Assembly (NCBI RefSeq): GCF_050948215.1
Contig: NC_135152.1
Coordinates: 3,134,310-3,198,309, forward strand
Direction: 5' to 3'
Length of the DNA stretch: 64,000 nucleotides
Source: Halictus rubicundus
Lineage: Eukaryota > Arthropoda > Insecta > Hymenoptera > Halictidae
Shown here: positions 1-11,429 of the stretch, one piece after another
How the letters are laid out: the number at the start of each line of letters is the position of its first letter
Position numbering within the stretch: position 1 is the first letter of the stretch
Program-made: the position numbers and the translations under genes
The notes under the pieces: model-generated
The model's input: the letters and a program-made list of their open reading frames with translations, nothing else
Told to the model about the DNA's origin: nothing
Database searches by the model: none

Positions 1-1288
1 AGTCTTCCTTGGTACTTATACATTTTTATTACAAAATAACCTACATTGCAAACAATAAAATTAAAGAAAATGTCCGTTTGTTTATGGAAACAAAAAATAA
101 CAAAAAATCGGTACGACAAAATGATGGCACATATACAAAAAAATACGTGATTTACGTACATAAAATATATAACATTATGTTTAATACTTTGTGTGGCCTC
201 CCTTATTTTCTAGAACAGCCAACATACGTTTCGGAAGTGACTTAAAGAGTTAGTTAATATATTTTGGCCGTATTTTTGTCCATTTTTGTTCTATGCACGT
301 TTTTAAATCTGCAAGGCTTTGGAATTGTCTTCCACCTTCATAGACATGTCTGGCTAGTTATGCCCAACAATTTTCAATTATGTTGAGATCTGGCGATCTC
401 GCTGACCACGTTAAGACACTAATCTTGTTTTGCTCAAAGTACTGCTTAACGCATTTTGCAGTATGCACACTTGCATTATCCTGCTGAAATATAAAATTTT
501 CCCCGGAAATTGTGTGTCCGAATTTAGTTAATTGTTCGTCTATCAAATCCTATATAAATTTTGCTGTTCATAGTTTTCTTTATAAATTTTACTTCAGTCA
601 CTCCTTGATACCCAATTCCGGCCCAAAACATTACTCCTCCGCCACTCATGTGTTTGCGTCTTAATATCCTTTCTTCTTTCCGCAGGTCGTGAAAATAGTG
701 TGCGAAACCATCCGGCCCATCTAGATTAAACCTTTTCTAATCACCAAAAATAACCCGACGCCACTTTTTTCTCCAATGTATATGCTCTTGTGCAAATTTC
801 AGACGCTCCGATTTATGCTGAGCGGTTAAAGGTGGTTTTTTTTTTCAATTTCATTCGAACCAAGTGCGAACATTCTTTTATTATCCTTTGCACATTACGT
901 ATGTTTGTATGTACGCCAGCTGCTTTAGCAATTTGTCGTGCTGTTCCCGAAGAATTCGAAGCTTCTTTTAAAATTGCACGTTTTTCGCGATTGCTTACTG
1001 CTTTCGGTCGACCGGAACTCTTTTTTGTACCGTATGTTTTGGAATTTTTTAATAAATTATACACCACTTTTCTGCTCCGATGTATAATACGTGCAATTTT
1101 CGAAAGTGAGTAATTCTCTTTATGCAATGTCAAAATCGTTTTTATTTCAGCATCGGATAAAGATTTTCCACTACCCATAGTGTAATTTCAATAGAAGATA
1201 ATAAGAAACACACACAATATTTAATGCACAGTACCACAGTACACGATACAAACATCTGACGTCTAGTGTCAACTGCAGAGAAAGAATT
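1..1288 (-). mobile_element. Decayed Tc1-like DNA transposon (left end outside or at the window edge)
   Basis: A Tc1-type element read leftwards, recognised from its transposase remnant (separate entry). Sequence to the right of the transposase start (1179-1288) is probably its 5' untranslated/terminal part, and it abuts the TTAA-flanked element that starts at 1293. I could not pair terminal inverted repeats, so both borders are approximate and the downstream end may lie left of base 1. Confidence 0.7.
181..1178 (-). pseudogene. Tc1-family transposase pseudogene (DD34E), frameshifted with stops
   Basis: Tc1/mariner superfamily transposases cut and paste their own element into TA sites. The ATG at 1176-1178 opens an N-terminal DNA-binding region: a first helix-turn-helix (SLSKIARIIHRSRKVVYNLL), a basic SGRPK linker, then a second helix-turn-helix (TARQIAKAAG...NVQRIIKE). 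The frame breaks at an A-run (T-run on +, about 838-848), after which RLKFAQEHIHWRKKWRRVIF continues in another frame. The first catalytic Asp (VIFGD) is followed at once by an in-frame stop. A second frame change lies near 545-550. The segment QQDNASVHTA...SPDLNIIEN holds the second Asp and the Glu with 34 residues between them, as in classical Tc1. Another stop follows ENCWA, and Tc1-like C-terminal sequence (HVYEGGRQFQSLADLK) continues beyond it to about 181. At least two frameshifts and three stops make it non-functional. The family call is secure; exact breakpoints are approximate. Confidence 0.88.
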
Positions 1289-1292
1289 TTAA

Positions 1293-1523
1293 CCGTTAAG
1301 TGCATAGGTAAACTAAATATTAGGAACATGAATGCATACATGGGGTCTATTGAGGACCCCACTTACCTAATTCCTTGCTAACTTTGATTACAGCAACAAT
1401 TTATTTCTGTAAACTTTCTGTAAAACTGTAAAATTTCTGTAAACTAAAAATGGCGCGGCTAAAAATGTTAACACAAAATCCAACACTGGGGTCCTTTGCG
1501 GACCCCACTCATGCAATTAAGGG
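1293..1523. mobile_element. piggyBac-like MITE, TTAA target duplication
   Basis: A 231-bp non-coding block is flanked by TTAA on both sides (1289-1292 and 1524-1527). Its ends are imperfect inverted repeats: CCGTTAAGTGCAT on the left and CCCTTAATTGCAT read inward on the right. Two short hairpins of the form GGGGTC...GACCCC lie inside (near 1347-1361 and 1488-1506). TTAA duplication is the hallmark of piggyBac transposition. There is no coding capacity, so it would be non-autonomous. Confidence 0.6.
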
Positions 1524-1527
1524 TTAA

Positions 1528-4405
1528 GACTGTGCCATCATTTTGTCGCGTCGGTGACCCGGATGTTTACATTTAGACTAGAATCTGTAACCTGCGCTTA
1601 AATCCGCCGGTGTAAGTAGCCTTGAAGCTCCACCGAAGTACATACGCGGAGAGAAACATATCAAATTTCATCACAGTTTTCAGAAATAGCAATATTTACG
1701 GGTGTGCGATCTTTTTGTCGCGGAGTGTACGAAAGCTTCTACTTTTCGAACGATTTCCGACACGAGCTCCTCGACGTTCAACAAACAACTGAACTGTCCT
1801 CGAACCGTATTGTTCTCGGTGACCGCGCCCATTTCCCAGGTAAAATCACGGGTTCGATACCCGTTCGGGTGCACCATTGTGTGCCGACTTTCGACTCGTT
1901 TTTACAAAAACCACTGAAAGAATACACAATTAAGACCGAGTCCAGTCTAGGTTCAACAGGTAGAAACGCGGGGGAAAATATCTGCGACCTCCGATCTGTT
2001 TCTCGTTAATCTGTTTACGGCATTGGACGCAAAGCTCGATAAGCGCGCGTACTCGGGGCTTCGGGGGTTCGCAGTTTTAGAAATCGACTAGTTATCGAAC
2101 GTCAGATTTCTGTGGGATTCGTAACGAGCGATTAAGCGTACAGCAGGCGGGTGTCAGCGTGTCGCGCGCGGGCTAAACGGTGTTCCTTATCTCTGTGCCT
2201 TCACGACCGTTCTTTCATTAACGATCGCGTCGTTATCGGGACGTATCGAGCGGAAGGCACGCCAGCCACAAGCGAGCGATCTTGGCCGCGGGGGGATGGG
2301 GATACGACACTTTTTCGTCGGTTTTCTTCCCCCCCCCCCTCCCCGAGTTTCGTTCGCATCCGCTCCTTTGCACCGCCCCGCGCCGCTCCGCACCGCTCCG
2401 CACCGCTCGGTGTGCATCCTTCGTCGAAAGCGATACGATAAGTAGCAGGTATCGCGTTGTGCAGCACGGTGCAGCGCGGTGCAGCACGGTGCGGCTCGAG
2501 CTCGCTGGCAGCCGAGCCGAGCCGAGCCGATTCGCGCCGTGAAATTATCCTGTCGCTGGTGCGCGCCTACATTGTATCGGTCTGGAAACTAGTTTCGAGC
2601 GGAAAAGGGTTAAAGGACGTCACCGGTAGCGTTGACTTCTTCGAACGTGGTTGAACGAGCCGTTGTGGCGAGGCGAGACGAGACGAGACGAGGCGAGGCG
2701 AGGCGAGGCGAAGCGAAAGCAAGAGCGAGCCAGGCCAATCTTCCCTCGTTGATGCGTTCGTTCGAGCGGAGAGGAAGGGATAAGTAACCGGAGGTAGCGA
2801 TGGCTTCGAGCCGATGCCGAGCTCCCGTTTCACCGAGACCCGTTCGACTTTCGTTAACGATATCGATTGACATCGTCGCGTCATCGCTTCGAATAGAAAC
2901 TACCTCGGGAGATATTCAAAGACGTCGCTACTCGATTCCTGTTTCTTTCGCTTTGAATTGCATCAAGAAATACTGATTTTTTGGAAAAATCGGCAATCTA
3001 ATTACCAACTAGCAGGCTGTCGGAAACAGACCGAACACATAGCTTCTCGGGAATCACAATTTGTTGATGCTCGAAACGCTTGAACCGTTTTCGACCATGA
3101 ACTTCTCGGTGGAAATCTTTATTCCACGAAGACGAAATAATACGAACATAGGGAAAAGTGGAGTACAAATTACAAACACGAACGCAGTAATCGACGAAAG
3201 GATTGCCAGCTTCTTGTCCTCTTTTCGGAGGAAAAGTTCGGAAGCTGCAACGTGTCGACAGCTCGAACGACTCGAGAGTTCGATAGATAGAGCGATCGGT
3301 CGTTATCGGCAGCCGGTTCTCGACGAGGCGAGGGAAAGTTCTGCGACGTTGCGCCGAATCGGACCCATCGCTGTTCCGAGGCTCTTTATACAGCTAAATC
3401 GCTCGCAAAACTCGCAACAGAGGGAATTGAATGGCCATCGCTAACCGGATGAGGCCGAAGGCAAGAGGGAAGGGGTGGCAGAGGGGGGATCCGTATACAG
3501 GTCTCGGCATCGAAGGTGGAGCCGAAAGGTGGGGAAGAGGCCACTTCCGGTCACGTGACAACACTGGACCAGCCAGCCTGCCACTTTGCTCTCTTCTTAT
3601 TTTCGGCTCGGTGATCTCTCCCCCTTTGCCCCCCGGCGAAACCCATGAATCCCTCTGTGCCCCTCTGTGCCACGCTGCGGGGCCGAGCCGAGCCGGGACG
3701 AGCGGAGCCGAGCCGAGAATCGAGCAGAACCGCAGCCACAGCCACAGCCGCAGCTCGGCGTCATCCTCTTTTTCTTCCTCTTCTTCTTGATTAACACGAA
3801 CCGTCACGAATCGGTCACGAACAAGTGAAACAGATGGCCGGCCGTGTTTTCTTTCCTTTCTCCTCCTCTTTCACGTTCGTTCCTCGCGCACCGCCTGGAA
3901 TGTTCAATTTATGCGCCGACGCGCTAAACTTCCGGACCGGAAGTCGCCCCAGAGAACGTTCCTTCGCCGCTGCTATTGCCGCCCCTTACCGCTCGCTCCG
4001 CTGGTTTTCTTCCCGAGACCGTTTCACAACTTTGTACGTAGCCGAGCGAAACGCGTTTACTAAATTGATTTTCATCGAAGACGCATCGATAATTCTCGTC
4101 CCTATCTCTTTCATCAGTTCGCCAAATTTTTTGTTGTTACCGTCTCGACCCTGAAGAATTCGTCCCTCGAAAAGTTTCGGACCCAAGGAAGGCCCGTTTG
4201 GTCCTTCGCTCTGGAGGCAAAGATATTCCGACAATTTTAGAACCAAGTAGAATGCACCGTATTGACACTTCGGGAACGACGATGGATGTGCTACTTTCGT
4301 ATAGTCAATGTTACATGATGTTACGGATGTTAGTAAAATAATCATATCTTCCCCAGCTATCTCCAAACTTTAGAAAGCGAACGAAAACACACAGGATCCA
4401 ATAAT
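1528..4405. other. Intergenic DNA, no gene recognised; simple repeats
   Basis: No supported gene on either strand. Open frames here overlap in several phases and have low-complexity translations. Notable contents are a roughly 10-bp tandem repeat of GTGCAGCACG type (about 2458-2493) and a GAGAC/GAGGC pentamer tract (about 2668-2715). A tRNA T-arm-like sequence at 1848-1864 is not part of a complete tRNA. Confidence 0.6.
2668..2715. repeat. Degenerate pentamer tandem repeat (GAGAC/GAGGC)
   Basis: About nine consecutive 5-bp units alternate between GAGAC and GAGGC. Similar pentamer tracts recur at 32733-32786, 37523-37571, 40638-40790 and 62417-62448, so this is a genome-style satellite motif and not a local accident. 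Confidence 0.7.
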
Positions 4406-4409
4406 TTAA

Positions 4410-4649
4410 CCCTTTGCACTCGAAGCTATTTTAATTCCAAAACGAAACATTTCCTCCGACCTAGAATATTTCCCTTGTATACATTCTTTTTCATGTTATA
4501 CATACGAGAATGGTGCAATTTACTCGTACAATACTGAAGTGTTTAGTGATCTATTAAATACAAACAAATTTAATAAGGTAAACAATATTTTGAATAATGA
4601 TACAGCAATTTTCAGCGGCGCCTTACAGTCGCCGTTCGAGTGCTAAGGA
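4410..4649. mobile_element. piggyBac-like MITE, TTAA target duplication
   Basis: A 240-bp AT-richer block is flanked by TTAA (4406-4409 and 4650-4653). Terminal inverted repeats read CCCTTTGCACTCGAA from the left and TCCTTAGCACTCGAA inward from the right, differing at two positions. The interior has no open frame of interest. End sequence and TTAA flanks fit a non-autonomous piggyBac-type element. Confidence 0.75.
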
Positions 4650-4684
4650 TTAACTCTCTCTCTGTTCCCAATATTGATACATTC

Positions 4685-4697
4685 GGGGGGGGGGGGG
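4685..4697. repeat. Poly-G run, 13 bases
   Basis: Uninterrupted G homopolymer just right of the 4410-4649 element. Its length in the assembly could be a sequencing artefact. Confidence 0.8.
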
Positions 4698-5490
4698 TAA
4701 GACTCGCTTCTGGAATTTCTTTATCGCATACTTACCTATCGATCGTCCATCGAAGACGAGATCCCGAATCGACGACGGGTCTCTCGTGTTCCGCGGAGGA
4801 TTCGACAGTGTCGCATCCCTTCGTGTCTCTCGTTCTCGGTTATCCTCGCGTACGTGTACGCAAGGTGTGCCTACTTGCATGTATCGCAGTTACATGGACG
4901 TTAAACCGCTCTGTGTAATTACGGCTTCCTGAAATTCAGCCGTGGCGAGGAGAGCCGCGCGGCAACGTTCCCGATGTCTAACGGAAGGCGTGCGGTTCTC
5001 TGGTCGCGCGTCGGTGTGCCGACGTTCGCGTGTGTTCACGCCGCGCCGGGAGAGACTAATTGGAACCCGACGGCTCTTCTTTCTGCTCGGTACACGTATT
5101 TTTCACCGCGGTTTTCGCGAACTCTCGCAAAATATACGACCGATCCTTGCATACAATTCCCAACGAATCGTCGCGTCGTCTCTTACCCTTTCGCCGATCG
5201 CGCGCGTACAGATCGGGAAACCTCGCTGCGCCATCCGTCGTTCCAGTCGTTGTACCAAAATCTGCTCGAATGGAGAGAATTCCAGAGTGAAACGATTCGT
5301 TTTCGAGAAAGTGAATAATTCGTTTTCGTAAAAGTAAGATCTGTAACACTCTTTCTCTCTTGAGTAGAATAAGAATGCGCAGAAGAACGAAAAGCTACTC
5401 GAGGTTCGATTATCCTCCAGTACAGAGTGATACAGAGGAGTATAGAGTGGATAGGAACGGTGGACTCCTTCGGTATTTCCGAACCCTTAA

Positions 5491-5985
5491 GGGCCCGGTC
5501 TTCGTAGATTCGCGATAAGGTAGTGACTACGTTACCGTCAAAAAATGATTTTACGTGCCTCAAGTTTTCGCCCTTATATAAGAATATTTTGTCGCTGGTA
5601 AAGGACTCATTCGAAAGAGGAAGGTTCAATCTAATGCGAAACTTCAATCTAGTAGAAGTAGGCCAAAAATTGATGATGCGCATGCCGTAGAATCCAAGCA
5701 TTTTTCTGCCGTTGGATGAGTTTTCTGGATCACGTCGAGAGCAGCGCGCATCAGAAAGTATCTTCAGCTACAAATTGAGCTATATTTTGTCTTGATTCTC
5801 TGCGAAACAAAGCGAAAAACTTGAAGCACGTTTCTGCCGTCAGAATTCATAATATCGATAATGCCGAGGAAAAAATGTGACAAGTTTAGTCACAGACTTA
5901 TGACCCGTCGGATCAAGACCTAGACGGATCTTAAGTCTGCGAATGGAAATTATTAATTAAAAAGTCACGTGACTATCCCGGGCCC
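5491..5985. mobile_element. TTAA-flanked MITE with GGGCCCGG ends
   Basis: A 495-bp block is bounded by TTAA at 5487-5490 and 5986-5989. Its outermost bases are a perfect short inverted repeat, GGGCCCGG on the left and CCGGGCCC on the right. The interior is AT-richer than its surroundings and non-coding; a 172-codon open frame overlapping its left half is not conserved-looking. TTAA duplication suggests piggyBac-type mobilisation, but these ends differ from the other TTAA elements in this window. Confidence 0.55.
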
Positions 5986-7592
5986 TTAACCATTTCCGGC
6001 ACCACGGGTTCGGCGACGAAGCGCCGCTCAACGGAGAAGTCCGAGAAGGATACGATAGATGTATTTGCAATAAATTTCTCCTAGTAGTCGTCGTGTTATT
6101 GTACTTATTATTATTATTATTAATATTATCATTGTTACTACCAGTATGTACAAACGGAAATGACGTAGCAGATCGATGACACTTTAGAAACGAAACGTTG
6201 TCGAGTAAGAACGCGTATTTGGTGTGGATACAATCGGCCGGAAGCTAGATACGACAGCGTCGCTCACGCCTGTCGGCTAAAGTCGATCGAGAATTGATAC
6301 TGTTCGATGGCTGTCGACCGTGCTCGGCTGTGATCGTACCAAAAGTGTTAACCGGCGAGGTGGGTTTCGATGCGGCACAATTCCAAGGGAAACCACGGTT
6401 TCGCCCTTGTTAGCGTCGCGCGATTCGGTACGCGGACATTGTTTCTAATTGGCTGGCGACTCGGTGGCGGTCTCCGCTGGCCGAAGACAAAGAGGAATGC
6501 TATTGAACGCGCTGTGGAGAGACGGGGACAGCGACCGAGACGCTAACGGGGGAAAAACCGTGTTCGATATAGGGTAGAGTCTCGTTGTTGGCGGTAAACG
6601 AGGCCGGGTGCGTAATGGAACGCCGTGCAAGGTTCTCTCCGCGTCTACAAGGAAATAACATTTTATTTGAAACATTTCTCTGTACAGCATATATAATCCA
6701 AGATGTTTGACCAGAATTACTTCTTACCCCGCACCACTCACGGGATATACTATTTACATTCGCCCTGTCATCGAGTCGAACGGATTCACATTGCGGAAGT
6801 AGGAACGCGGCTTAATGCTACGCGTCCACAGGAAACACGTCACGCTCCCGAGAGAGTAGCTCACCCGCTTCCGAGTACGCTGGAGAAGTAGAGGATGCTA
6901 GCGAAACGCCGCGTATTGAAGAGCGACCCTACGACGACCGGCGAGTGGAGACGCTTCAACTTCGAGTCGAGCGACGCGGTTTCGTTCTTCTTCATTTCTT
7001 CCATAACTGTCTATGCTCCGTTCTGTCGCGAGAAGCAATCTCGCGGACAACGACTGACGACTGCGTGATTCGACTCGACTCGAAGCTGTTGCGCGCGATA
7101 GTATCCGCTCGATGCTCGTGGATTCTGGATCGTGTCGATGGTATATAGTGTACTGTTGCCAGAGGTAGACGAGTGTCCCGAGGATTGTCGTCTCCATTTA
7201 TTAGACGAGTCCGCGAGAATCGAACGGGGACTACTCCAGCGACCCACGGCGACTCACGGCTCGTGAAAAATTCACTTCTGCTTAACTCGAAATCTCCGCT
7301 CGCGGTTCCGCGGGCCGCATCGTCGCATCGAACGCGGCACAGAGCTTCGTCGCTGGATCCGGACGGGCCCGTGTCGCGTTGCGTATCGCGTCCTTTCCTC
7401 GGTCCTCGTGAAAGCCCCTCTACTCCGTCTGTCCGCGTTCCTCCTATTCCTCGGCGGCCTTAGGGTCGCGTAACCGCGCGCGTACACACGCAACACCCCC
7501 GGATTCATTCTTACCGCGAGGAGACGACGGTGTTCCGATCTCTCGCGAGCGCGCGTTATCTGGATATCTCTCGCTCTCTCTTGCTCTGTCCT

Positions 7593-7611
7593 TCTCTCTC
7601 TCTCTCTCTCT
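7593..7611. repeat. (CT)n microsatellite
   Basis: Uninterrupted CT dinucleotides within the probable sprouty 3' UTR region; further CT-rich stretches follow at about 7950-7975 and 8347-8385. Confidence 0.85.
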
Positions 7612-9038
7612 TGTGTCGTGGCGCTACCGATACGCGCGCGGCAGTAGCTCGCGAAAGCGTGTGCCCGCGTATCCCGTGGATCGTGGATCGAGACCGGAGG
7701 AAAACGCTCGGAAACGCGGACAATGCTTCTTTTCAGAGCATCTCCTCTCTTTCTCTCCCCCTCTCTCACAGTCTCGGTAACGACTTCCTCTGCTCGCGTG
7801 CTCTTTCCTCCCTCTTTTTCTCGCTCTCTCGTGTGCTCTTCCTTCTTTTCTCGGTTGTCGATTGACGCGCGCAGGCCTCGGCGGCTATCGGACCGTCAGT
7901 CGAATCGAACGATTCTTTGAATACTCCGCCGTCGTTCTCCCCTTTTGTATCACTCTCTCTCTCTCTCTTTCTCTCTATCAACCCCACACACGTGTTCCCC
8001 CGCTTCTCTTATCTCTCCTCCTGTTCCTGCTGCTCGATCAAACATCCTCGCCCATACGCTACACGCGAATATTCTATTTTACTCGGCGACGCAGCCATGA
8101 ATAAATTAACCGTAGAAAAGTTTCCTCTTTATACAAATGTAATATACAATGTACATGTCTATAGATCTACACGTATACAGGGTGTTCGCGTTGCAGTCGG
8201 CATCGCATCGTCGCCGTTCCTCCGGTGAACGGGGGGGGAGGTTCCCCGATTGCCGAATGCGTGCGGATGCGTGTGCTCCAACAATTTCGGAAGAGGAAGA
8301 AAGGGTCTGTCGTCGGAGATACACCGACACGAAACACGAGCGATCTTTCTCTTTCTCTATCTCTATCTCTATCTCTCTTTCTCTTTCGAGCAAATAAATT
8401 AATTGATCGTCGATCGATCTCGAGGAAAGGGACTCGATACGCAGTTCGAAGCGTCGCGTAGCGTCTGCTCTAGAAAATGGCGGAGATTCTTCCTCTCCTG
8501 TTTTCTTCTCGCTCATTTCGCCGCTCATTCACGAGGGACGCGATGGGCGACAATAACGCGGACACGCCGTACGTCGCACGCATACAAACACACGCGTTCA
8601 TGCACAACCGCATACACTCGCATACACGCGTTTACACGTACTCGTACATATACACGTTCTCGTTCGTCCGTTCGTTCGCTCGCTTGCACGCGTTTAATAT
8701 ACTTTAGCGTTTCTCCTATTTACCACCGTCTCTTCCCCTCTCCATTACTCGTTCTCCCACTCGCAAGCAGGCTCGCTAGCTCTCTCCGTGTGTGCGCGTA
8801 CTATTTATATATTTAATCGTGTACAGACCTATCTATACGTAAGTGGTATGTCTCTGCGTAATACGGACGCTCGCGTACCTTTCGTCAACCTCTTTCTCGC
8901 CCGCTCTGCTCCCCCTCGCTCTAATCTTCCCCGTTCCCTCTGTGTCATCCTGTTTCTCCCATTACCCTCTTTCGCCCCCTATGCTCCGTGTCTCCCACTC
9001 GTTCGTCGCTCTATTTATCTCGAAACGCATACTCGACC

Positions 9039-9068
9039 ACGCACGCACGCACGCACGCACGCACGCAC
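9039..9068. repeat. (GCAC)n tetranucleotide microsatellite
   Basis: About seven tandem ACGC units, about 340 bp downstream of the sprouty stop codon. Confidence 0.85.
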
Positions 9069-9405
9069 TCGCGCAATCACGCATTCACGCATCCACGCGC
9101 GCGATCTAAACTCTCTCGTCTTCTCGTTTCCATTCTCATGGAAGAGAATAATAAATAATGAAAACACTCGCGACGGCGTCGGACGCGGGCTAACGCTTCC
9201 CGTCCGACTTCTACTCCAACGTGTACATAATATAATCGTTTCTCGACTTAAATGCAACTGCTTGTACTTGATGCGATTCGCTTTGCTTCTTTCTCGCGCG
9301 CTCGCGCGTCCCGCGATCGTTTCCCTCCTCGCTCTCTCTTTCTCTCCCTCTCCCCCCGAAAAAAAGCCAGAGTCCCGACGAGACGACTAGAAGCCTAGAA
9401 AATGT

Positions 9406-11429
9406 CTAGAGTTCCGGGGTAACCGGGTCGAGCAACCTTTTCTCCGGGTCCCTCGAGTCCCCGATGTCGCTCGCGATCGGATGATGCCTGCCGGTCGCGG
9501 CGCTGTTGCCCTGGTTATTCGGGTTGCACCTGCAGCCCTGGGCGGCGTGCCGAGCGTAACAGAGCTCGCATAGGGCCACGCAGCCCTTGAACGGCCAGTA
9601 GCAGAGCAGGCAGGGCATCAGGAAGGTGAGGGCGCCGAGGCAGGCCCACCTGGATATCTTCTTGTTGCCGGTGCAAGAGCACGGCTCGTCCGCACAGCTC
9701 CCGGCCGCGTCACCGTCGATCCCGCCCGGTCCGCTACCGTCCACGCAGTGATAGAAAAGTCCCTTCACGCAACAGAGGCAGGACGCGTAGTCGAGGATAG
9801 TGTCCGCGGAACAAAAGCACTTGTTGTCGCACAACCACTTGCTGGGCAACGGTGGCGGTTCCCGGCACGACTCGCACCGGCACCTGCCGCAGAAATTGCA
9901 CATGATCGACAGGCCGGCCGGGTCGTAGGTCCTCGAGACGAGGCTGTTCGCCGGCTCTTTCGTGAACGAGACCGGCTGCTTGGTCACGGTGTTGTTGCCG
10001 ATCGGTCCGGCGTTCGCCGTGGACGCGCCCGTCGTCGCGTTCGCTCCCGACCCGACGTTCGACCCGCCCCGAAACGCTTGCAGGTTCCTGATCGATTGCA
10101 GCCGGTGATGCGTGCCCGCCACCAAACCGTCCGACCCGACGAGACCCTTTTGCCGTTGCTGTCTCCTCTCGATCTTCGGACAGTCACCGGTGGCCAGGCG
10201 TTTCTCGTCGTCCAACCGACGACGTTCCTGGTTCAGACAACAGTGCTTGAACGGCGCCTCGACGTACTCGTTTATGGTCCGCTCGCCGTCCGGTCGAGGC
10301 ACGCTCAGGCTGACCTCGCCGATCGGACTTCTCGGCGGAGTATCGTTCGCGCTGCTCGACAACAGAGCCCCACGGGGACTCGCGGTGGTCGTCGTTGTCG
10401 TCGTCGTCGCGGTTGTCGTCGCGGTCGTTGTCGTCTCGTTCGACGCATCCGCGTTTCGTGGTCTGCTTCGGAACGTGTTGGCTAGAGGGCTCAACGGCAC
10501 GGTCACCGCGATCCTGGGATTCGACGACGGGACGTTGGTCGAGGAAACGTTACCGGTTCCAGTCCCGGTGCCGGTGATGTTGCTCGTAGCGGTCGGTGGC
10601 AATCGGGGCGGTGGGAACGGTCGATTGTGATCGTGCACGCGAACCGGCTGAACGATCTGCTGAACCGTTCGGCCGGTGGAGGTGTGCGCGTCCACGTCGT
10701 CGGCATTATTGTTCGCCGTATCGGCGTTTGTCGCGAGGTGGCTGTCGAGACCGTTTCCCGCGGTGATCGCGTTCGCTTGCGAGGAGGGTGGCCGCGAGAG
10801 CGGCGATATCGCATTGTTCTGCGACATCGGCCGACCGGATCTCAGCCCAAGATGCTCGGCTTGGTAGCAAGCCACTACGTCCACGAGACGGTTCCGGTGC
10901 TCCTCCTTCTTCTTCGCCTCCAGCTCTTCCTCCTCCTGCCAATGTTTCGGGAAATGGACACCAGTGGCGGTCCCACCACCTGTTGCTCCTTCTCCTCCTC
11001 TTCCTCCTCGTTCTCCTTCTCTGGCTCTTCCCGGCGTTGTCGACGCTCCTCCGATTCGATTCGACGACGAGAACACTCTTCCGGCTGATCCTGTCCCCGC
11101 TCTTCTCGTTGGTGGCGAGGATGGCGACGATGGTGACGTGGAACCGCGAACCGACAAAGCCGACGACGACGATGCCCGCTCGCTAGCCCATTGTTCGATG
11201 GCTCTCGATGTATCTGGAGTATGATGCTGCTGCTGTTGTTGTTGTTGCTGGTGATGATGATTCGTTGTTGACTGAGTTGGGGTAGTGAGTGTCGCCTCGT
11301 TGATCCGCACTGCCCAGCCCGCGCGAGGTGGTGACACTCTCGACAAGGGCGTTCCATTAGCGAGGATGGTGTTCGGTAATGCTCCGCGTCCGCTTCCTCT
11401 CGCCCTCGCGACACGCGCTTCATCCCCAC
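9406..11429 (-). CDS. sty: sprouty, large 3' coding exon (RTK/Ras-MAPK feedback inhibitor)
   Basis: Sprouty proteins are membrane-associated, inducible antagonists of FGF/EGF receptor signalling to Ras-MAPK. This exon encodes 673 residues plus one split glycine and ends in TAG at 9406-9408. The C-terminal Sprouty domain spans residues about 511-635 of the exon (9526-9900): 23 cysteines, opening CNFCGRCRCESC, with DYASCLCC, RWACLGALTFLMPCL and YWPFKGC inside. The tail DPEKRLLD resembles the fly protein's end. NEYVEAP (10252-10272) matches the conserved Sprouty tyrosine motif (Tyr55 in human SPRY2) that is phosphorylated and bound by Cbl. Ser/Thr/Asn-rich, low-complexity sequence lies upstream, with a polyglutamine run near 11222-11250. 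The right border is a splice acceptor (TTTTCAG before GTGGGG at 11429). The open frame continues 18 codons past it to an ATG at 11484, but I take that part as intron. An in-frame ATG at 10825-10827 could start a shorter 473-residue form. Domain identity is certain; the start is not. Confidence 0.96.
10828..10959 (-). other. Charged, probably helical 44-residue segment inside sprouty
   Basis: Between low-complexity stretches, sprouty carries a non-repetitive block beginning VHFPKHWQEEEELEAKKKEE and ending just before the internal ATG at 10827. Alternating Glu and Lys/Arg runs suggest a helix or short coiled coil. I do not recall this block from fly or vertebrate Sprouty proteins, so it may be lineage-specific; the comparison is from memory. 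Confidence 0.5.

Larger units (their letters stand above)
5990..9405 (-). other. Downstream flank and probable 3' UTR of sprouty
   Basis: No independent gene is recognised. Immediately left of the sprouty stop codon the DNA is rich in CT and GCAC microsatellites (7593-7611, 8347-8385, 9039-9068). Minus-strand AATAAA hexamers occur at 7197-7202 and 6662-6667 and are candidate poly(A) signals, which would give a 3' UTR of about 2.2-2.7 kb. The CAGGGTGT core found at 8175-8182 also appears near 45940, 33953 and 54350; it is too short to assign to an element. UTR extent is inference. Confidence 0.4.

Noticed and set aside
1848..1876. tRNA-like T arm (ACGGGTTCGATACCCGT) followed by TCGGGTGCACCA
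   Set aside because: The matching 5' acceptor strand (CACCCGA), D arm and anticodon arm are absent upstream at the required spacing, so no tRNA can be folded; at most a fragment.
8788..9390. 200-codon plus-strand open frame just downstream of the sprouty stop
   Set aside because: It runs through CT and GCAC microsatellites (RTHARTHARTRA-type translation) with no recognisable protein feature.
9748..10485. 245-codon open frame on the plus strand
   Set aside because: It is antisense to the sprouty coding exon and results from its GC-rich codons; no domain is seen in its translation.
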